In this document: positions 47,312 through 60,115 of the stretch, piece by piece
How the letters are laid out: every line of letters starts with the position of its first letter
Numbering within the stretch: position 1 is the first letter of the stretch
NCBI RefSeq assembly: GCF_964355755.1
Contig: NC_092675.1
Coordinates: forward strand, 8,941,312-9,005,311
Length of the DNA: 64,000 bases
DNA from: Antedon mediterranea
Lineage: Eukaryota > Echinodermata > Crinoidea > Comatulida > Antedonidae
Direction of reading: 5' to 3'
The notes under the pieces: generated by a model
Seen by the model: the letters and a program-made list of their open reading frames with translations, nothing else
Told to the model about the DNA's origin: nothing
Databases searched by the model: none
Made by a program: the position numbers and the translations under genes

Positions 47312-48107
47312 CTATGTTTAACTTTTTTAAATTATACTAAACAATGTTTATTTTACCTTTCAATTATGTTTTTTGACAGTAACTATAAGATCTTTCTCAG
47401 TTATAATCTTGAACCGCAAGTAACCGAATGTCTACAACCGTACCAGGTTGCCTAGCCTGTGAATATCTGTTGTCGTACACCTGTTTTTATCTTTTTAATA
47501 ATCCTAAAATATAGTCTCGTTTAAGTGTTTCTATTTTCCAAAAATGTGTTTATACTGTTGATGATAGTATAAGTAAATAAATTCAAACTGTAACCGCAAT
47601 TAATCGAAAGTTTTTCAACTAAACTGCATTGAAAACAACGGTTCTCGTCCGATCACTGAAGTTAAACAAGTTGTTGTTCAAAGACATGTTTGTTGTTGTA
47701 TGTTGCTGCTGTGGTGACGGTACAAACGTCACTGTACTACGCGGGCGTCCACTTGTGTGCGCGTTTGATTCTTAGCAACAACGCGGCCTGAATCTTTTGT
47801 ACATGCCGCTATTGTGTTATGCTTCTTTGTACAGTGTTATTGTTTCCTTTATATTATCTTTTTAAGAACCTCAGTATAACTTTTTAAATTATACTAAACA
47901 AAGTTGAATTTACCTTTCAAGTATGTGTTTCTTCAACAGAAGTGGGTGTAAATACCAACGTCATGGTTTCAGCAGCTGCTAATTTCAATCCTAGAAAATG
48001 TTCTATAATAAATGAACAAAACTATTAGATTATAGGATATATATATTTATAGAGATTTTGACAGTGAATATAAGATGTATATATACTTGAACCGCAAGTA
48101 ACCGAAC

Positions 48108-48225
48108 GTCTACAACCATACCACGTTGAAAACACCGGTTCTCGTCCGAACACCGCAGTTAAACAACGTCGGGCCTGGTTAGTACTTGGATGGGAGACCG
48201 CCTGGGAATACCTGGTGTCGTAGAC
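48108..48225 (+). rRNA. 5S rRNA gene 97
   Basis: Leader T; consensus. First of two. Confidence 0.95.
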
Positions 48226-48343
48226 CTATGTTTAACTTTTTTAAATTATACTAAACAATGTTTATTTTACCTTTCAATTATGTTTTTTGACAGTAACTAT
48301 AAGATCTTTCTCAGTTATAATCTTGAACCGCAAGTAACCGAAT

Positions 48344-48461
48344 GTCTACAACCATACCACGTTGAAAACACCGGTTCTCGTCCGAACACCGCAGTTAAAC
48401 AACGTCGGGCCTGGTTAGTACTTGGATGGGAGACCGCCTGGGAATACCTGGTGTCGTAGAC
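48344..48461 (+). rRNA. 5S rRNA gene 98
   Basis: Leader S; consensus. Second of two. Confidence 0.95.
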
Positions 48462-49258
48462 CTATGTTTAACTTTTTTAAATTATACTAAATAAAGTTTA
48501 TTTTACCTTTCAATTATATTTTCAAGACAGTAACTATAAGATCTTTCTAAGTTCTAATCTTGAACCGCAAGTAACCGAATGTCTACAACCGTACCAGGTT
48601 GCCTAGCCTGTGAATATCTGTTGTCGTACACCTGTTTTTATCTTTTTAATAATCCTAAAATATAGTCTCCTTTAAGTGTTTCGATTTTCCAAAAATGTGT
48701 TTATACTGTTGATGATAGTATAAGTAAATAAATTCAAACTTTAACCGCAATTAATCGAAAGTTTTTCAACTAAACTGCATTGAAAACAACGGTTCTCGTC
48801 CGATCACTGAAGTTAAACAAGTTGTTGTTCAAAGACATGTTTGTTGTTGTATGTTGCTGCTGTGGTGACGGTACAAACGTCACTGTACTACGCGGGCGTC
48901 CACTTGTGTGCGCGTTTGATTCTTAGCAACAAAGCGGCCTGAATCTTTTGTACATGCCGCTAATGTGTTATGCTTCATTGTACAGTGTTATTGTTTCCTT
49001 TATATTATTTTTTTAAGAACCTCAGTATAACTTTTTAAATTATACTAAACAAAGTTGAATTTACCTTTCAAGTATGTGTTTCTTCAACAGAAGTGGGTGT
49101 AAATACCAACGTCATGGTTTCAGCAGCTGCTAATTTCAATCCTAGAAAATGTTCTATAATAAATGAACAAAACTATTAGGTTATAGGATATATATGTTTA
49201 TAGAGATTTTGACAGTGAATATAAGATGTATATATACTTGAACCGCAAGTAACCGAAC

Positions 49259-49376
49259 GTCTACAACCATACCACGTTGAAAACACCGGTTCTCGTCCGA
49301 ACACCGCAGTTAAACAACGTCGGGCCTGGTTAGTACTTGGATGGGAGACCGCCTGGGAATACCTGGTGTCGTAGAC
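49259..49376 (+). rRNA. 5S rRNA gene 99
   Basis: Leader T; consensus. First of three. Confidence 0.95.
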
Positions 49377-49494
49377 CTATGTTTAACTTTTTTAAATTAT
49401 ACTAAACAATGTTTATTTTACCTTTCAATTATGTTTTTTGACAGTAACTATAAGATCTTTCTCAGTTATAATCTTGAACCGCAAGTAACCGAAT

Positions 49495-49612
49495 GTCTAC
49501 AACCATACCACGTTGAAAACACCGGTTCTCGTCCGAACACCGCAGTTAAACAACGTCGGGCCTGGTTAGTACTTGGATGGGAGACCGCCTGGGAATACCT
49601 GGTGTCGTAGAC
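49495..49612 (+). rRNA. 5S rRNA gene 100
   Basis: Leader S; consensus. Second of three. Confidence 0.95.
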
Positions 49613-49731
49613 CTATGTTTAACTTTTTTAAATTATACTAAATAAAGTTTATTTTACCTTTCAATTATATTTTTATGACAGTAACTATAAGATCTTTCTA
49701 AGTTATAATCTTGAACCGCAAGTAACCGAAC

Positions 49732-49849
49732 GTCTACAACCATACCACGTTGAAAACACCGGTTCTCCTCCGAACACCGCAGTTAAACAACGTCGGGCCT
49801 GGTTAGTACTTGGATGGGAGACCGCCTGGGAATACCTGGTGTCGTAGAC
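49732..49849 (+). rRNA. 5S rRNA gene 101 (G37C)
   Basis: Leader S; G37C. Third of three. Confidence 0.94.
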
Positions 49850-50645
49850 CTATGTTTAACTTTTTTAAATTATACTAAACAATGTTTATTTTACCTTTCA
49901 ATTATGTTTTTTGACAGTAACTATAAGATCTTTCTCAGTTATAATCTTGAACCGCAAGTAACCGAATGTCTACAACCGTACCAGGTTGCCTAGCCTGTGA
50001 ATATCTGTTGTCGTACACCTGTTTTTATCTTTTTAATAATCCTAAAATATAGTCTCGTTTAAGTGTTTCGATTTTCCAAAAATGTGTTTATACTGTTGAT
50101 GATAGTATAAGTAAATAAATTCAAACTGTAACCGCAATTAATCGAAAGTTTTTCAACTAAACTGCATTGAAAACAACGGTTCTCGTCCGATCACTGAAGT
50201 TAAACAAGTTGTTGTTCAAACACATGTTTGTTGTTGTATGTTGCTGCTGTGGTGACGGTACAAACGTCACTGTACTACGCGGGCGTCCACTTGTGTGCGC
50301 GTTTGATTCTTAGCAACAAAGCGGCCTGAATCTTTTGTACATGCCGCTAATGTGTTATGCTTCATTGTACAGTGTTATTGTTTCCTTTATATTATCTTTT
50401 TAAGAACCTCAGTATAACTTTTTAAATTATACTAAACAAAGTTGAATTTACCTTTCAAGTATGTGTTTCTTCAACAGAAGTGGGTGTAAATACCAACGTC
50501 ATGGTTTCAGCAGCTGCTAATTTCAATCCTAGAAAATGTTCTATAATAAATGAACAAAACTATTAGGTTATAGGATATATATGTTTATAGAGATTTTGAC
50601 AGTGAATATAAGATGTATATATACTTGAACCGCAAGTAACCGAAC

Positions 50646-50763
50646 GTCTACAACCATACCACGTTGAAAACACCGGTTCTCGTCCGAACACCGCAGTTAA
50701 ACAACGTCGGGCCTGGTTAGTACTTGGATGGGAGACCGCCTGGGAATACCTGGTGTCGTAGAC
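50646..50763 (+). rRNA. 5S rRNA gene 102
   Basis: Leader T; consensus. First of two. Confidence 0.95.
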
Positions 50764-50881
50764 CTATGTTTAACTTTTTTAAATTATACTAAACAATGTT
50801 TATTTTACCTTTCAATTATGTTTTTTGACAGTAACTATAAGATCTTTCTCAGTTATAATCTTGAACCGCAAGTAACCGAAT

Positions 50882-50999
50882 GTCTACAACCATACCACGT
50901 TGAAAACACCGGTTCTCGTCCGAACACCGCAGTTAAACAACGTCGGGCCTGGTTAGTACTTGGATGGAAGACCGCCTGGGAATACCTGGTGTCGTAGAC
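50882..50999 (+). rRNA. 5S rRNA gene 103 (G87A)
   Basis: Leader S; G87A. Second of two. Confidence 0.92.
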
Positions 51000-51735
51000 C
51001 TATGTTTAACTTTTTTAAATTATACTAAACAATGTTTATTTTACCTTTCAATTATGTTTTTTGACAGTAACTATAAGTTCTTTCTCAGTTATAATCTTGA
51101 ACCGCAAGTAACCGAATGTCTACAACCGTACCAGGTTGCCTAGCCTGTGAATATCTGTTGTCGTACACCTGTTTTTATCTTTTTAATAATCCTAAAATAT
51201 AGTCTCGTTTAAGTGTTTCTATTTTCCAAAAATGTGTTTATACTGTTGATGATAGTATAAGTAAATAAATTCAAACTGTAACCGCAATTAATCGAAAGTT
51301 TTTCAACTAAACTGCATTGAAAACAACGGTTCTCGTCCGATCACTGAAGTTAAACAAGTTGTTGTTCAAAGACATGTTTGTTGTTGTATGTTGCTGCTGT
51401 GGTGACGGTACAAACGTCACTGTACTACGCGGGCGTCCACTTGTGTGCGCGTTTGATTCTTAGCAACAAAGCGGCCTGAATCTTTTGTACATGCCGCTAA
51501 TGTGTTATGCTTCATTGTACAGTGTTATTGTTTCCTTTATATTATCTTTTTAAGAACCTCAGTATAACTTTTTAAATTATACTAAACAAAGTTGAATTTA
51601 CCTTTCAAGTGTATGTGTTTCTTCAACAGAAGTGGGTGTAAATATCAACGTCATGGTTTCAGCAGCTGCTAATTTCAATCCTAGAAAATGTTCTATAATA
51701 AATGAACAGAAGTATTAGGTTATAAGTAACCGAAC

Positions 51736-51853
51736 GTCTACAACCATACCATGTTGAAAACACCGGTTCTCGTCCGAACACCGCAGTTAAACAACGTCGG
51801 GACTCGTTAGTACTTGGATGGGAGACCGCCTGGGAATACCTGGTGTCGTAGAC
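51736..51853 (+). rRNA. 5S rRNA gene 104 (D leader; C17T, C67A, G70C)
   Basis: Leader D; C67A and G70C both disrupt the same strand of helix V, leaving at most two unbroken pairs there. Probably the least functional of the D genes. First of two. Confidence 0.82.
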
Positions 51854-51971
51854 CTATGTTTAACTTTTTTAAATTATACTAAACAATGTTTATTTTACCT
51901 TTCAATTATGTTTTTTGACAGTAACTATAAGATCTTTCTAAGTTATAATCTTGAACCGCAAGTAACCGAAC

Positions 51972-52089
51972 GTCTACAACCATACCACGTTGAAAACACC
52001 GGTTCTCGTCCGAACACCGCAGTTAAACAACGTCGGGCCTGGTTAGTACTTGGATGGGAGACCGCCTGGGAATACCTGGTGTCGTAGAC
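51972..52089 (+). rRNA. 5S rRNA gene 105
   Basis: Leader S ending GAAC; consensus. Second of two. Confidence 0.95.
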
Positions 52090-52885
52090 CTATGTTTAAC
52101 TTTTTTAAATTATACTAAACAATGTTTATTTTACCTTTCAATTATGTTTTTTGACAGTAACTATAAGATCTTTCTCAGTTATAATCTTGAACCGCAAGTA
52201 ACCGAATGTCTACAACCGTACCAGGTTGCCTAGCCTGTGAATATCTGTTGTCGTACACCATTTTTTATCTTTTTAATAATCCTAAAATATAGTCTCGTTT
52301 AAGTGTTTCTATTTTCCAAAAATGTGTTTATACTGTTGATGATAGTAAAAGTAAATAAATTCAAACTGTAACCGCAATTAATCGAAAGTTTTTCAACTAA
52401 ACTGCATTGAAAACAACGGTTCTCGTCCGATCACTGAAGTTAAACAAGTTGTTGTTCAAAGACATGTTTGTTGTTGTATGTTGCTGCTGTGGTGACGGTA
52501 CAAACGTCACTGTACTACGCGGGCGTCCACTTGTGTGCGCGTTTGATTCTTAGCAACAACGCGGCCTGAATCTTTTGTACATGCCGCTATTGTGTTATGC
52601 TTCTTTGTACAGTGTTATTGTTTCCTTTATATTATCTTTTTAAGAACCTCAGTATAACTTTTTAAATTATACTAAACAAAGTTGAATTTACCTTTCAAGT
52701 ATGTGTTTCTTCAACAGAAGTGGGTGTAAATACCAACGTCATGGTTTCAGCAGCTGCTAATTTCAATCCTAGAAAATGTTCTATAATAAATGAACAAAAC
52801 TATTAGGTTATAGGATATATGTGTTTATAGAGATTTTGACAGTGAATATAAGATTTATATATACTTGAACCGCAAGTAACCGAAC

Positions 52886-53003
52886 GTCTACAACCATACC
52901 ATGTTGAAAACACCGGTTCTCGTCCGAACACCGCAGTTAAACAACGTCGGGCCTCGTTAGTACTTGGATGGGAGACCGCCTGGGAATACCTGGTGTCGTA
53001 GAC
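52886..53003 (+). rRNA. 5S rRNA gene 106 (C17T, G70C)
   Basis: Leader T; C17T, G70C. First of two. Confidence 0.9.
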
Positions 53004-53122
53004 CTATGTTTAACTTTTTTAAATTATACTAAACAAAGTTTATTTTACCTTTCAATTATGTTTTTATGACAGTAACTATAAGATCTTTCTAAGTTATAAT
53101 CTTGAACCGCAAGTAACCGAAC

Positions 53123-53240
53123 GTCTACAACCATACCACGTTGAAAACACCGGTTCTCCTCCGAACACCGCAGTTAAACAACGTCGGGCCTGGTTAGTAC
53201 TTGGATGGGAGACCGCCTGGGAATACCTGGTGTCGTAGAC
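53123..53240 (+). rRNA. 5S rRNA gene 107 (G37C)
   Basis: Leader S; G37C. Second of two. Confidence 0.94.
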
Positions 53241-54036
53241 CTATGTTTAACTTTTTTAAATTATACTAAACAATGTTTATTTTACCTTTCAATTATGTTT
53301 TTTGACAGTAACTATAAGATCTTTCTCAGTTATAATCTTGAACCGCAAGTAACCGAATGTCTACAACCGTACCAGGTTGCCTAGCCTGTGAATATCTGTT
53401 GTCGTACACCTGTTTTTATCTTTTTAATAATCCTAAAATATAGTCTCGTTTAAGTGTTTCTATTTTCCAAAAATGTGTTTATACTGTTGATGATAGTATA
53501 AGTAAATAAATTCAAACTGTAACCGCAATTAATCGAAAGTTTTTCAACTAAACTGCATTGAAAACAACGGTTCTCGTCCGATCACTGAAGTTAAACAAGT
53601 TGTTGTTCAAAGACATGTTTGTTGTTGTATGTTGCTGCTGTGGTGACGGTACAAACGTCACTGTACTACGCGGGCGTCCACTTGTGTGCGCGTTTGATTC
53701 TTAGCAACAACGCGGCCTGAATCTTTTGTACATGCCGCTATTGTGTTATGCTTCTTTGTACAGTGTTATTGTTTCCTTTATATTATCTTTTTAAGAACCT
53801 CAGTATAACTTTTTAAAGTATACTAAAAAAAGTTGAATTTACCTTTCAAGTATGTGTTTCTTCAACAGAAGTGGGTGTAAATACCAACGTCATGGTTTCA
53901 GCAGCTGCTAATTTCAATCCTAGAAAATGTTCTATAATAAATGAACAAAACTATTAGGTTATAGGATATATATATTTATAGAGATTTTGACAGTGAATAT
54001 AAGATGTATATATACTTGAACCGCAAGTAACCGAAC

Positions 54037-54154
54037 GTCTACAACCATACCACGTTGAAAACACCGGTTCTCGTCCGAACACCGCAGTTAAACAACGTCG
54101 GGCCTGGTTAGTACTTGGATGGGAGACCGCCTGGGAATACCTGGTGTCGTAGAC
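54037..54154 (+). rRNA. 5S rRNA gene 108
   Basis: Leader T; consensus. First of two. Confidence 0.95.
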
Positions 54155-54272
54155 CTATGTTTAACTTTTTTAAATTATACTAAACAATGTTTATTTTACC
54201 TTTCAATTATGTTTTTTGACAGTAACTATAAGATCTTTCTCAGTTATAATCTTGAACCGCAAGGAACCGAAT

Positions 54273-54390
54273 GTCTACAACCATACCACGTTGAAAACAC
54301 CGGTTCTCGTCCGAACACCGCAGTTAAACAACGTCGGGCCTGGTTAGTACTTGGATGGGAGACCGCCTGGGAATACCTGGTGTCGTAGAC
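54273..54390 (+). rRNA. 5S rRNA gene 109
   Basis: Leader S with GGAACC; consensus. Second of two; the next psi1 leader lacks GAACCGCAAG. Confidence 0.95.
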
Positions 54391-55177
54391 CTATGTTTAA
54401 CTTTTTTAAATTATACTAAATAAAGTTTATTTTACCTTTCAATTATATTTTTATGACAGTAACTATAAGATCTTTCTAAGTTATAATCTTTAACCGAATG
54501 TCTACAACCGTACCAGGTTGCCTAGCCTGTGAATATCTGTTGTCGTACACCTGTTTTTATCTTTTTAATAATCCTAAAATATAGTCTCGTTTAAGTGTTT
54601 CGATTTTCCAAAAATGTGTTTATACTGTTGATGATAGTATAAGTAAATAAATTCAAACTGTAACCGCAATTAATCGAAAGTTTTTCAACTAAACTGCATT
54701 GAAAACAACTGTTCTCGTCCGATCACTGAAGTTAAACAAGTTGTTGTTCAAAGACATGTTTGTTGTTGTATGTTGCTGCTGTGGTGACGGTACAAACGTC
54801 ACTGTACTACGCGGGCGTCTTCTTGTGTGCGCGTTTGATTCTTAGCAACAAAGCGGCCTGAATCTTTTGTACATGCCGCTATTGTGTTATGCTTCTTTGT
54901 ACAGTGTTATTGTTTCCTTTATATTATCTTTTTAAGAACCTCAGTATAACTTTTTAAATTATACTAAACAAAGTTGAATTTACCTTTCAAGTATGTGTTT
55001 CTTCAACAGAAGTGGGTGTAAATACCAACGTCATGGTTTCAGCAGCTGCTAATTTCAATCCTAGAAAATGTTCTATAATAAATGAACAAAACTATTAGGT
55101 TATAGGATTTATGTGTTTATAGAGATTTTGACAGTGAATATAAGATTTATATATACTTGAACCGCAAGTAACCGAAC

Positions 55178-55295
55178 GTCTACAACCATACCATGTTGAA
55201 AACACCGGTTCTCGTCCGAACACCGCAGTTAAACAACGTCGGGCCTCGTTAGTACTTGGATGGGAGACCGCCTGGGAATACCTGGTGTCGTAGAC
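55178..55295 (+). rRNA. 5S rRNA gene 110 (C17T, G70C)
   Basis: Leader T; C17T, G70C. First of four; the spacer before it has GGGCGTCTTCTTG instead of GGGCGTCCACTTG. Confidence 0.9.
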
Positions 55296-55414
55296 CTATG
55301 TTTAACTTTTTTAAATTATACTAAACAAAGTTTATTTTACCTTTCAATTATGTTTTTATGACAGTAACTATAAGATCTTTCTAAGTTATAATCTTGAACC
55401 GCAAGTAACCGAAC

Positions 55415-55532
55415 GTCTACAACCATACCACGTTGAAAACACCGGTTCTCCTCCGAACACCGCAGTTAAACAACGTCGGGCCTGGTTAGTACTTGGATGG
55501 GAGACCGCCTGGGAATACCTGGTGTCGTAGAC
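55415..55532 (+). rRNA. 5S rRNA gene 111 (G37C)
   Basis: Leader S; G37C. Second of four. Confidence 0.94.
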
Positions 55533-55651
55533 CTATGTTTAACTTTTTTAAATTATACTAAACAATGTTTATTTTACCTTTCAATTATGTTTTTATGACA
55601 GTAACTATAAGATCTTTCTAAGTTATAATCTTGAACCGCAAGTAACCGAAC

Positions 55652-55769
55652 GTCTACAACCATACCACGTTGAAAACACCGGTTCTCCTCCGAACACCGC
55701 AGTTAAACAACGTCGGGCCTGGTTAGTACTTGGATGGGAGACCGCCTGGGAATACCTGGTGTCGTAGAC
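55652..55769 (+). rRNA. 5S rRNA gene 112 (G37C)
   Basis: Leader S; G37C. Third of four. Confidence 0.94.
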
Positions 55770-55887
55770 CTATGTTTAACTTTTTTAAATTATACTAAAC
55801 AATGTTTATTTTACCTTTCAATTATGTTTTTTGACAGTAACTATAAGATCTTTCTCAGTTATAATCTTGAACCGCAAGGAACCGAAT

Positions 55888-56005
55888 GTCTACAACCATA
55901 CCACGTTGAAAACACCGGTTCTCGTCCGAACACCGCAGTTAAACAACGTCGGGCCTGGTTAGTACTTGGATGGGAGACCGCCTGGGAATACCTGGTGTCG
56001 TAGAT
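55888..56005 (+). rRNA. 5S rRNA gene 113 (C118T)
   Basis: Leader S with GGAACC; C118T turns the terminal G1-C118 pair into a G-U wobble. Fourth of four. Confidence 0.93.
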
Positions 56006-56801
56006 CTATGTTTAACTTTTTTAAATTATACTAAACAATGTTTATTTTACCTTTCAATTATGTTTTTTGACAGTAACTATAAGATCTTTCTCAGTTATAA
56101 TCTTGAACCGCAAGTAACCGAATGTCTACAACCGTACCAGGTTGCCTAGCCTGTGAATATCTGTTGTCGTACACCTGTTTTTATCTTTTTAATAATCCTA
56201 AAATATAGTCTCGTTTAAGTGTTTCTATTTTCCAAAAATGTGTTTATACTGTTGATGATAGTATAAGTAAATAAATTCAAACTGTAACCGCAATTAATCG
56301 AAAGTTTTTCAACTAAACTGCATTGAAAACAACGGTTCTCGTCCGATCACTGAAGTTAAACAAGTTGTTGTTCAAAGACATGTTTGTTGTTGTATGTTGC
56401 TGCTGTGGTGACGGTACAAACGTCACTGTACTACGCGGGCGTCCACTTGTGTGCGCGTTTGATTCTTAGCAACAACGCGGCCTGAATCTTTTGTACATGC
56501 CGCTATTGTGTTATGCTTCTTTGTACAGTGTTATTGTTTCCTTTATATTATCTTTTTAAGAACCTCAGTATAACTTTTTAAATTATACTAAACAAAGTTG
56601 AATTTACCTTTCAAGTATGTGTTTCTTCAACAGAAGTGGGTGTAAATACCAACGTCATGGTTTCAGCAGCTGCTAATTTCAATCCTAGAAAATGTTCTAT
56701 AATAAATGAACAAAACTATTAGATTATAGGATATATATATTTATAGAGATTTTGACAGTGAATATAAGATGTATATATACTTGAACCGCAAGTAACCGAA
56801 C

Positions 56802-56919
56802 GTCTACAACCATACCATGTTGAAAACACCGGTTCTCGTCCGAACACCGCAGTTAAACAACGTCGGGCCTGGTTAGTACTTGGATGGGAGACCGCCTGGC
56901 AATACCTGGTGTCGTAGAC
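56802..56919 (+). rRNA. 5S rRNA gene 114 (C17T, G99C)
   Basis: Leader T; C17T and G99C (CCTGGCAATACC) but G70 is intact. First of four. Confidence 0.92.
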
Positions 56920-57038
56920 CTATGTTTAACTTTTTTAAATTATACTAAACAAAGTTTATTTTACCTTTCAATTATGTTTTTATGACAGTAACTATAAGAT
57001 CTTTCTAAGTTATAATCTTGAACCGCAAGTAACCGAAC

Positions 57039-57156
57039 GTCTACAACCATACCACGTTGAAAACACCGGTTCTCCTCCGAACACCGCAGTTAAACAACGT
57101 CGGGCCTGGTTAGTACTTGGATGGGAGACCGCCTGGGAATACCTGGTGTCGTAGAC
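57039..57156 (+). rRNA. 5S rRNA gene 115 (G37C)
   Basis: Leader S; G37C. Second of four. Confidence 0.94.
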
Positions 57157-57274
57157 CTATGTTTAACTTTTTTAAATTATACTAAACAATGTTTATTTTA
57201 CCTTTCAATTATGTTTTTTGACAGTAACTATAAGATCTTTCTCAGTTATAATCTTGAACCGCAAGTAACCGAAT

Positions 57275-57392
57275 GTCTACAACCATACCACGTTGAAAAC
57301 ACCGGTTCTCGTCCGAACACCGCAGTTAAACAACGTCGGGCCTGGTTAGTACTTGGATGGGAGACCGCCTGGGAATACCTGGTGTCGTAGAC
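57275..57392 (+). rRNA. 5S rRNA gene 116
   Basis: Leader S; consensus. Third of four. Confidence 0.95.
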
Positions 57393-57510
57393 CTATGTTT
57401 AACTTTTTTAAATTATACTAAACAATGTTTATTTTACCTTTCAATTATGTTTTTTTACAGTAACTATAAGATCGTTCTCAGTTATAATCTTGAACCGCAA
57501 GTAACCGAAT

Positions 57511-57628
57511 GTCTACAACCATACCACGTTGAAAACACCGGTTCTCGTCCGAACACCGCAGTTAAACAACGTCGGGCCTGGTTAGTACTTGGATTGGAGA
57601 CCGCCTGGGAATACCTGGTGTCGTAGAC
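57511..57628 (+). rRNA. 5S rRNA gene 117 (G85T)
   Basis: Leader S with spacer changes TTTTTTTACAG and ATCGTTCTC; G85T in the C-box. Fourth of four, at the start of the disordered edge. Confidence 0.9.
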
Positions 57629-58045
57629 CTATGTTTAACTTTTTTAAATTATACTAAACAATGTTTATTTTACCTTTCAATTATGTTTTTTGACAGTAAC
57701 TATAAGATCTTTCTCAGTTATAATCTTGAACCGCAAGTAACCGAATGTCTACAACCGTACCAGGTTGCCTAGCCTGTGAATATCTGTTGTCGTACACCTG
57801 TTTTTATCTTTTTAATAATCCTAAAATATAGTCTCGTTTAAGTATTTCTATTTTCCAAAAATGTGTTTATACTGTTGTTGATGATAGTATAAGTAAATAA
57901 ATTCAAACTGTAACCGCAATTAATCGAAAGTTTTTCAACTAAACTGCATTGAAAACAACGGTTCTCGTCCGATCACTGAAGTTAAACAAGTTGTTGTTCA
58001 AAGACATGTTTGTAAGTTATAATCTTGAACCGCAAGTAACCGAAC

Positions 58046-58163
58046 GTCTACAACCATACCACGTTGAAAACACCGGTTCTCGTCCGAACACCGCAGTTAA
58101 ACAACGTCTGGCCTGGTTAGTACTTGGATGGGAGACCGCCTGGGAATACCTGGTGTCTTAGAC
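58046..58163 (+). rRNA. 5S rRNA gene 118 (G64T, G113T)
   Basis: Leader S, reached by a deletion from inside a long spacer. G113T breaks the C6-G113 pair of helix I and G64T lies in the A-box region. First of a seven-gene block. Confidence 0.88.
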
Positions 58164-58281
58164 CTATGTTTAACTTTTTTAAATTATACTAAACAATGTT
58201 TATTTTACCTTTCAATTATGTTTTTTGACAGTAACTATAAGATCTTTCTCAGTTATAATCTTGAACCGCAAGTAACCGAAT

Positions 58282-58399
58282 GTCTACAACCATACCACGT
58301 TGAAAACACCGGTTCTCGTCCGAACACCGCAGTTAAACAACGTCGGGCCTGGTTAGTACTTGGATGGGAGACCGCCTGGGAATACCTGGTGTCGTAGAC
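58282..58399 (+). rRNA. 5S rRNA gene 119
   Basis: Leader S; consensus. Second of seven. Confidence 0.95.
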
Positions 58400-58518
58400 C
58401 TATGTTTAACTTTTTTAAATTATACTAAATAAAGTTTATTTTACCTTTCAATTATATTTTTATGACAGTAACTATAAGATCTTTCTAAGTTATAATCTTG
58501 AACCGCAAGTAACCGAAC

Positions 58519-58636
58519 GTCTACAACCATACCACGTTGAAAACACCGGTTCTCCTCCGAACACCGCAGTTAAACAACGTCGGGCCTGGTTAGTACTTGG
58601 ATGGGAGACCGCCTGGGACTACCTGGTGTCGAAGAC
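58519..58636 (+). rRNA. 5S rRNA gene 120 (G37C, A101C, T114A)
   Basis: Leader S; T114A breaks the A5-T114 pair of helix I. The spacer after it has lost two bases (GACCTGTTTAAC). Third of seven. Confidence 0.87.
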
Positions 58637-58752
58637 CTGTTTAACTTTTTTAAATTATACTAAACAATGTTTATTTTACCTTTCAATTATGTTTTTTGAC
58701 AGTAACTATAAGATCTTTCTCAGTTATAATCTTGAACCGCAAGTAACCGAAT

Positions 58753-58870
58753 GTCTACAACCATACCACGTTGAAAACACCGGTTCTCGTCCGAACACCG
58801 CAGTTAAACAACGTCGGGCCTGGTTAGTACTTGGATGGAAGACCGCCTGGGAATACCTGGTGTCGTAGAC
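58753..58870 (+). rRNA. 5S rRNA gene 121 (G87A)
   Basis: Leader S; G87A, here in mid-block instead of closing a pair. Fourth of seven. Confidence 0.92.
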
Positions 58871-58988
58871 CTATTTTTAACTTTTTTAAATTATACTAAA
58901 CAAAGTTTATTTTACCTTTCAATTATGTTTTTTGACAGTAACTATAAGATCTTTCTCAGTTATAATCTTGAACCGCAAGTAACCGAAC

Positions 58989-59106
58989 GTCTACAACCAT
59001 ACCACGTTGAAAACACCGGTTCTCCTCCGAACACCGCAGTTAAACAACGTCGGGCCTGGTTAGTACTTGGATGGGAGACGGCCTGGGAATACCTGGTGTC
59101 GTAGAC
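58989..59106 (+). rRNA. 5S rRNA gene 122 (G37C, C92G)
   Basis: Leader S; G37C and C92G (GAGACGGCC) in the C-box. Fifth of seven. Confidence 0.9.
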
Positions 59107-59224
59107 CTATGTTTAACTTTTTTAAATTATACTAAACAATGTTTATTTTACCTTTCAATTATGTTTTTTGACAGTAACTATAAGATCTTTCTCAGTTATA
59201 ATCTTGAACCGCAAGTAAACGAAC

Positions 59225-59342
59225 GTCTACAACCATACCACGTTGAAAACACCGGTTCTCGTCCGAACACCGCAGTTAAACAACGTCGGGCCTGGTTAGT
59301 ACTTGGATGGGAGACCGCCTGGGAATACCTGGTGTCGTAGAC
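59225..59342 (+). rRNA. 5S rRNA gene 123
   Basis: Leader S with AAGTAAACGAAC; gene itself consensus. Sixth of seven. Confidence 0.94.
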
Positions 59343-59461
59343 CTATGTTTAACTTTTTTAAATTATACTAAACAATGTTTATTTTACCTTTCAATTATGT
59401 TTTTATGACAGTAACTATAAGATCTTTCTAAGTTATAATCTTGAACCGCAAGTAACCGAAC

Positions 59462-59579
59462 GTCTACAACCATATCACGTTGAAAACACCGGTTCTCGTC
59501 CGAACACCGCAGTTAAACAACGTCGGGCCTGGTTAGTACATGGATGGGAGACCGCCTGGGAATACCTGGTGTCGTAGAC
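59462..59579 (+). rRNA. 5S rRNA gene 124 (C14T, T79A)
   Basis: Leader S; C14T (CATATCACG) and T79A. Last of seven; a psi1 follows at 59699. Confidence 0.9.
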
Positions 59580-59878
59580 CTATGTTTAACTTTTTTAAAT
59601 TATACTAAATAAAGTTTATTTTACCTTTCAATTATATTTTTATGACAGTAACTATAAGATCTTTCTAAGTTATAATCTTGAACCGCAAGTAACCGAATGT
59701 CTACAACCGTACCAGGTTGCCTAGCCTGTGAATATCTGTTGTCGTACACCTGTTTTTATCTTTTTAATAATCCTAAAATATAGTCTCGTTTAAGTTTATT
59801 TTACCTTTCAATTATGTTTTTATGACAGTAACTATAAGATCTTTCTAAGTTATAATCTTGAACCACAATTAACCGAAC

Positions 59879-59996
59879 GTCTACAACCATACCACGTTGA
59901 AAACACCGGTTCTCGTCCGAACACCGCAGTTAAACAACGTCGGGCCTGGTTAGTACTTGGATGGGAGACCGCCTGGGAATACCTGGTGTCGTAGAC
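59879..59996 (+). rRNA. 5S rRNA gene 125
   Basis: Leader altered (AACCACAATTAACC); gene consensus. It follows a recombinant spacer in which the psi1 spacer joins a short spacer near 59795. Confidence 0.93.
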
Positions 59997-60115
59997 CTAT
60001 GTTTAACTTTTTTAAATTATACTAAACAAAGTTTATTTTACCTTTCAATTATGTTTTTATGACAGTAACTATAAGATCTTTCTAAGTTATAATCTTGAAC
60101 CGCAAGTAACCGAAC

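Noticed and set aside
57949-58868. Open frames of 70 and 80 codons at 57949-58161 and 58626-58868
   Set aside because: Same artefact, altered by the rearranged spacers of the array edge.
1020-59340. More than fifty near-identical 89-codon open frames
   Set aside because: Each starts at ATG inside the C-box of one 5S gene and ends at TAG in helix I of the next, spanning exactly one short unit. They are a by-product of the repeat period and carry the 5S sequence, not a protein family.
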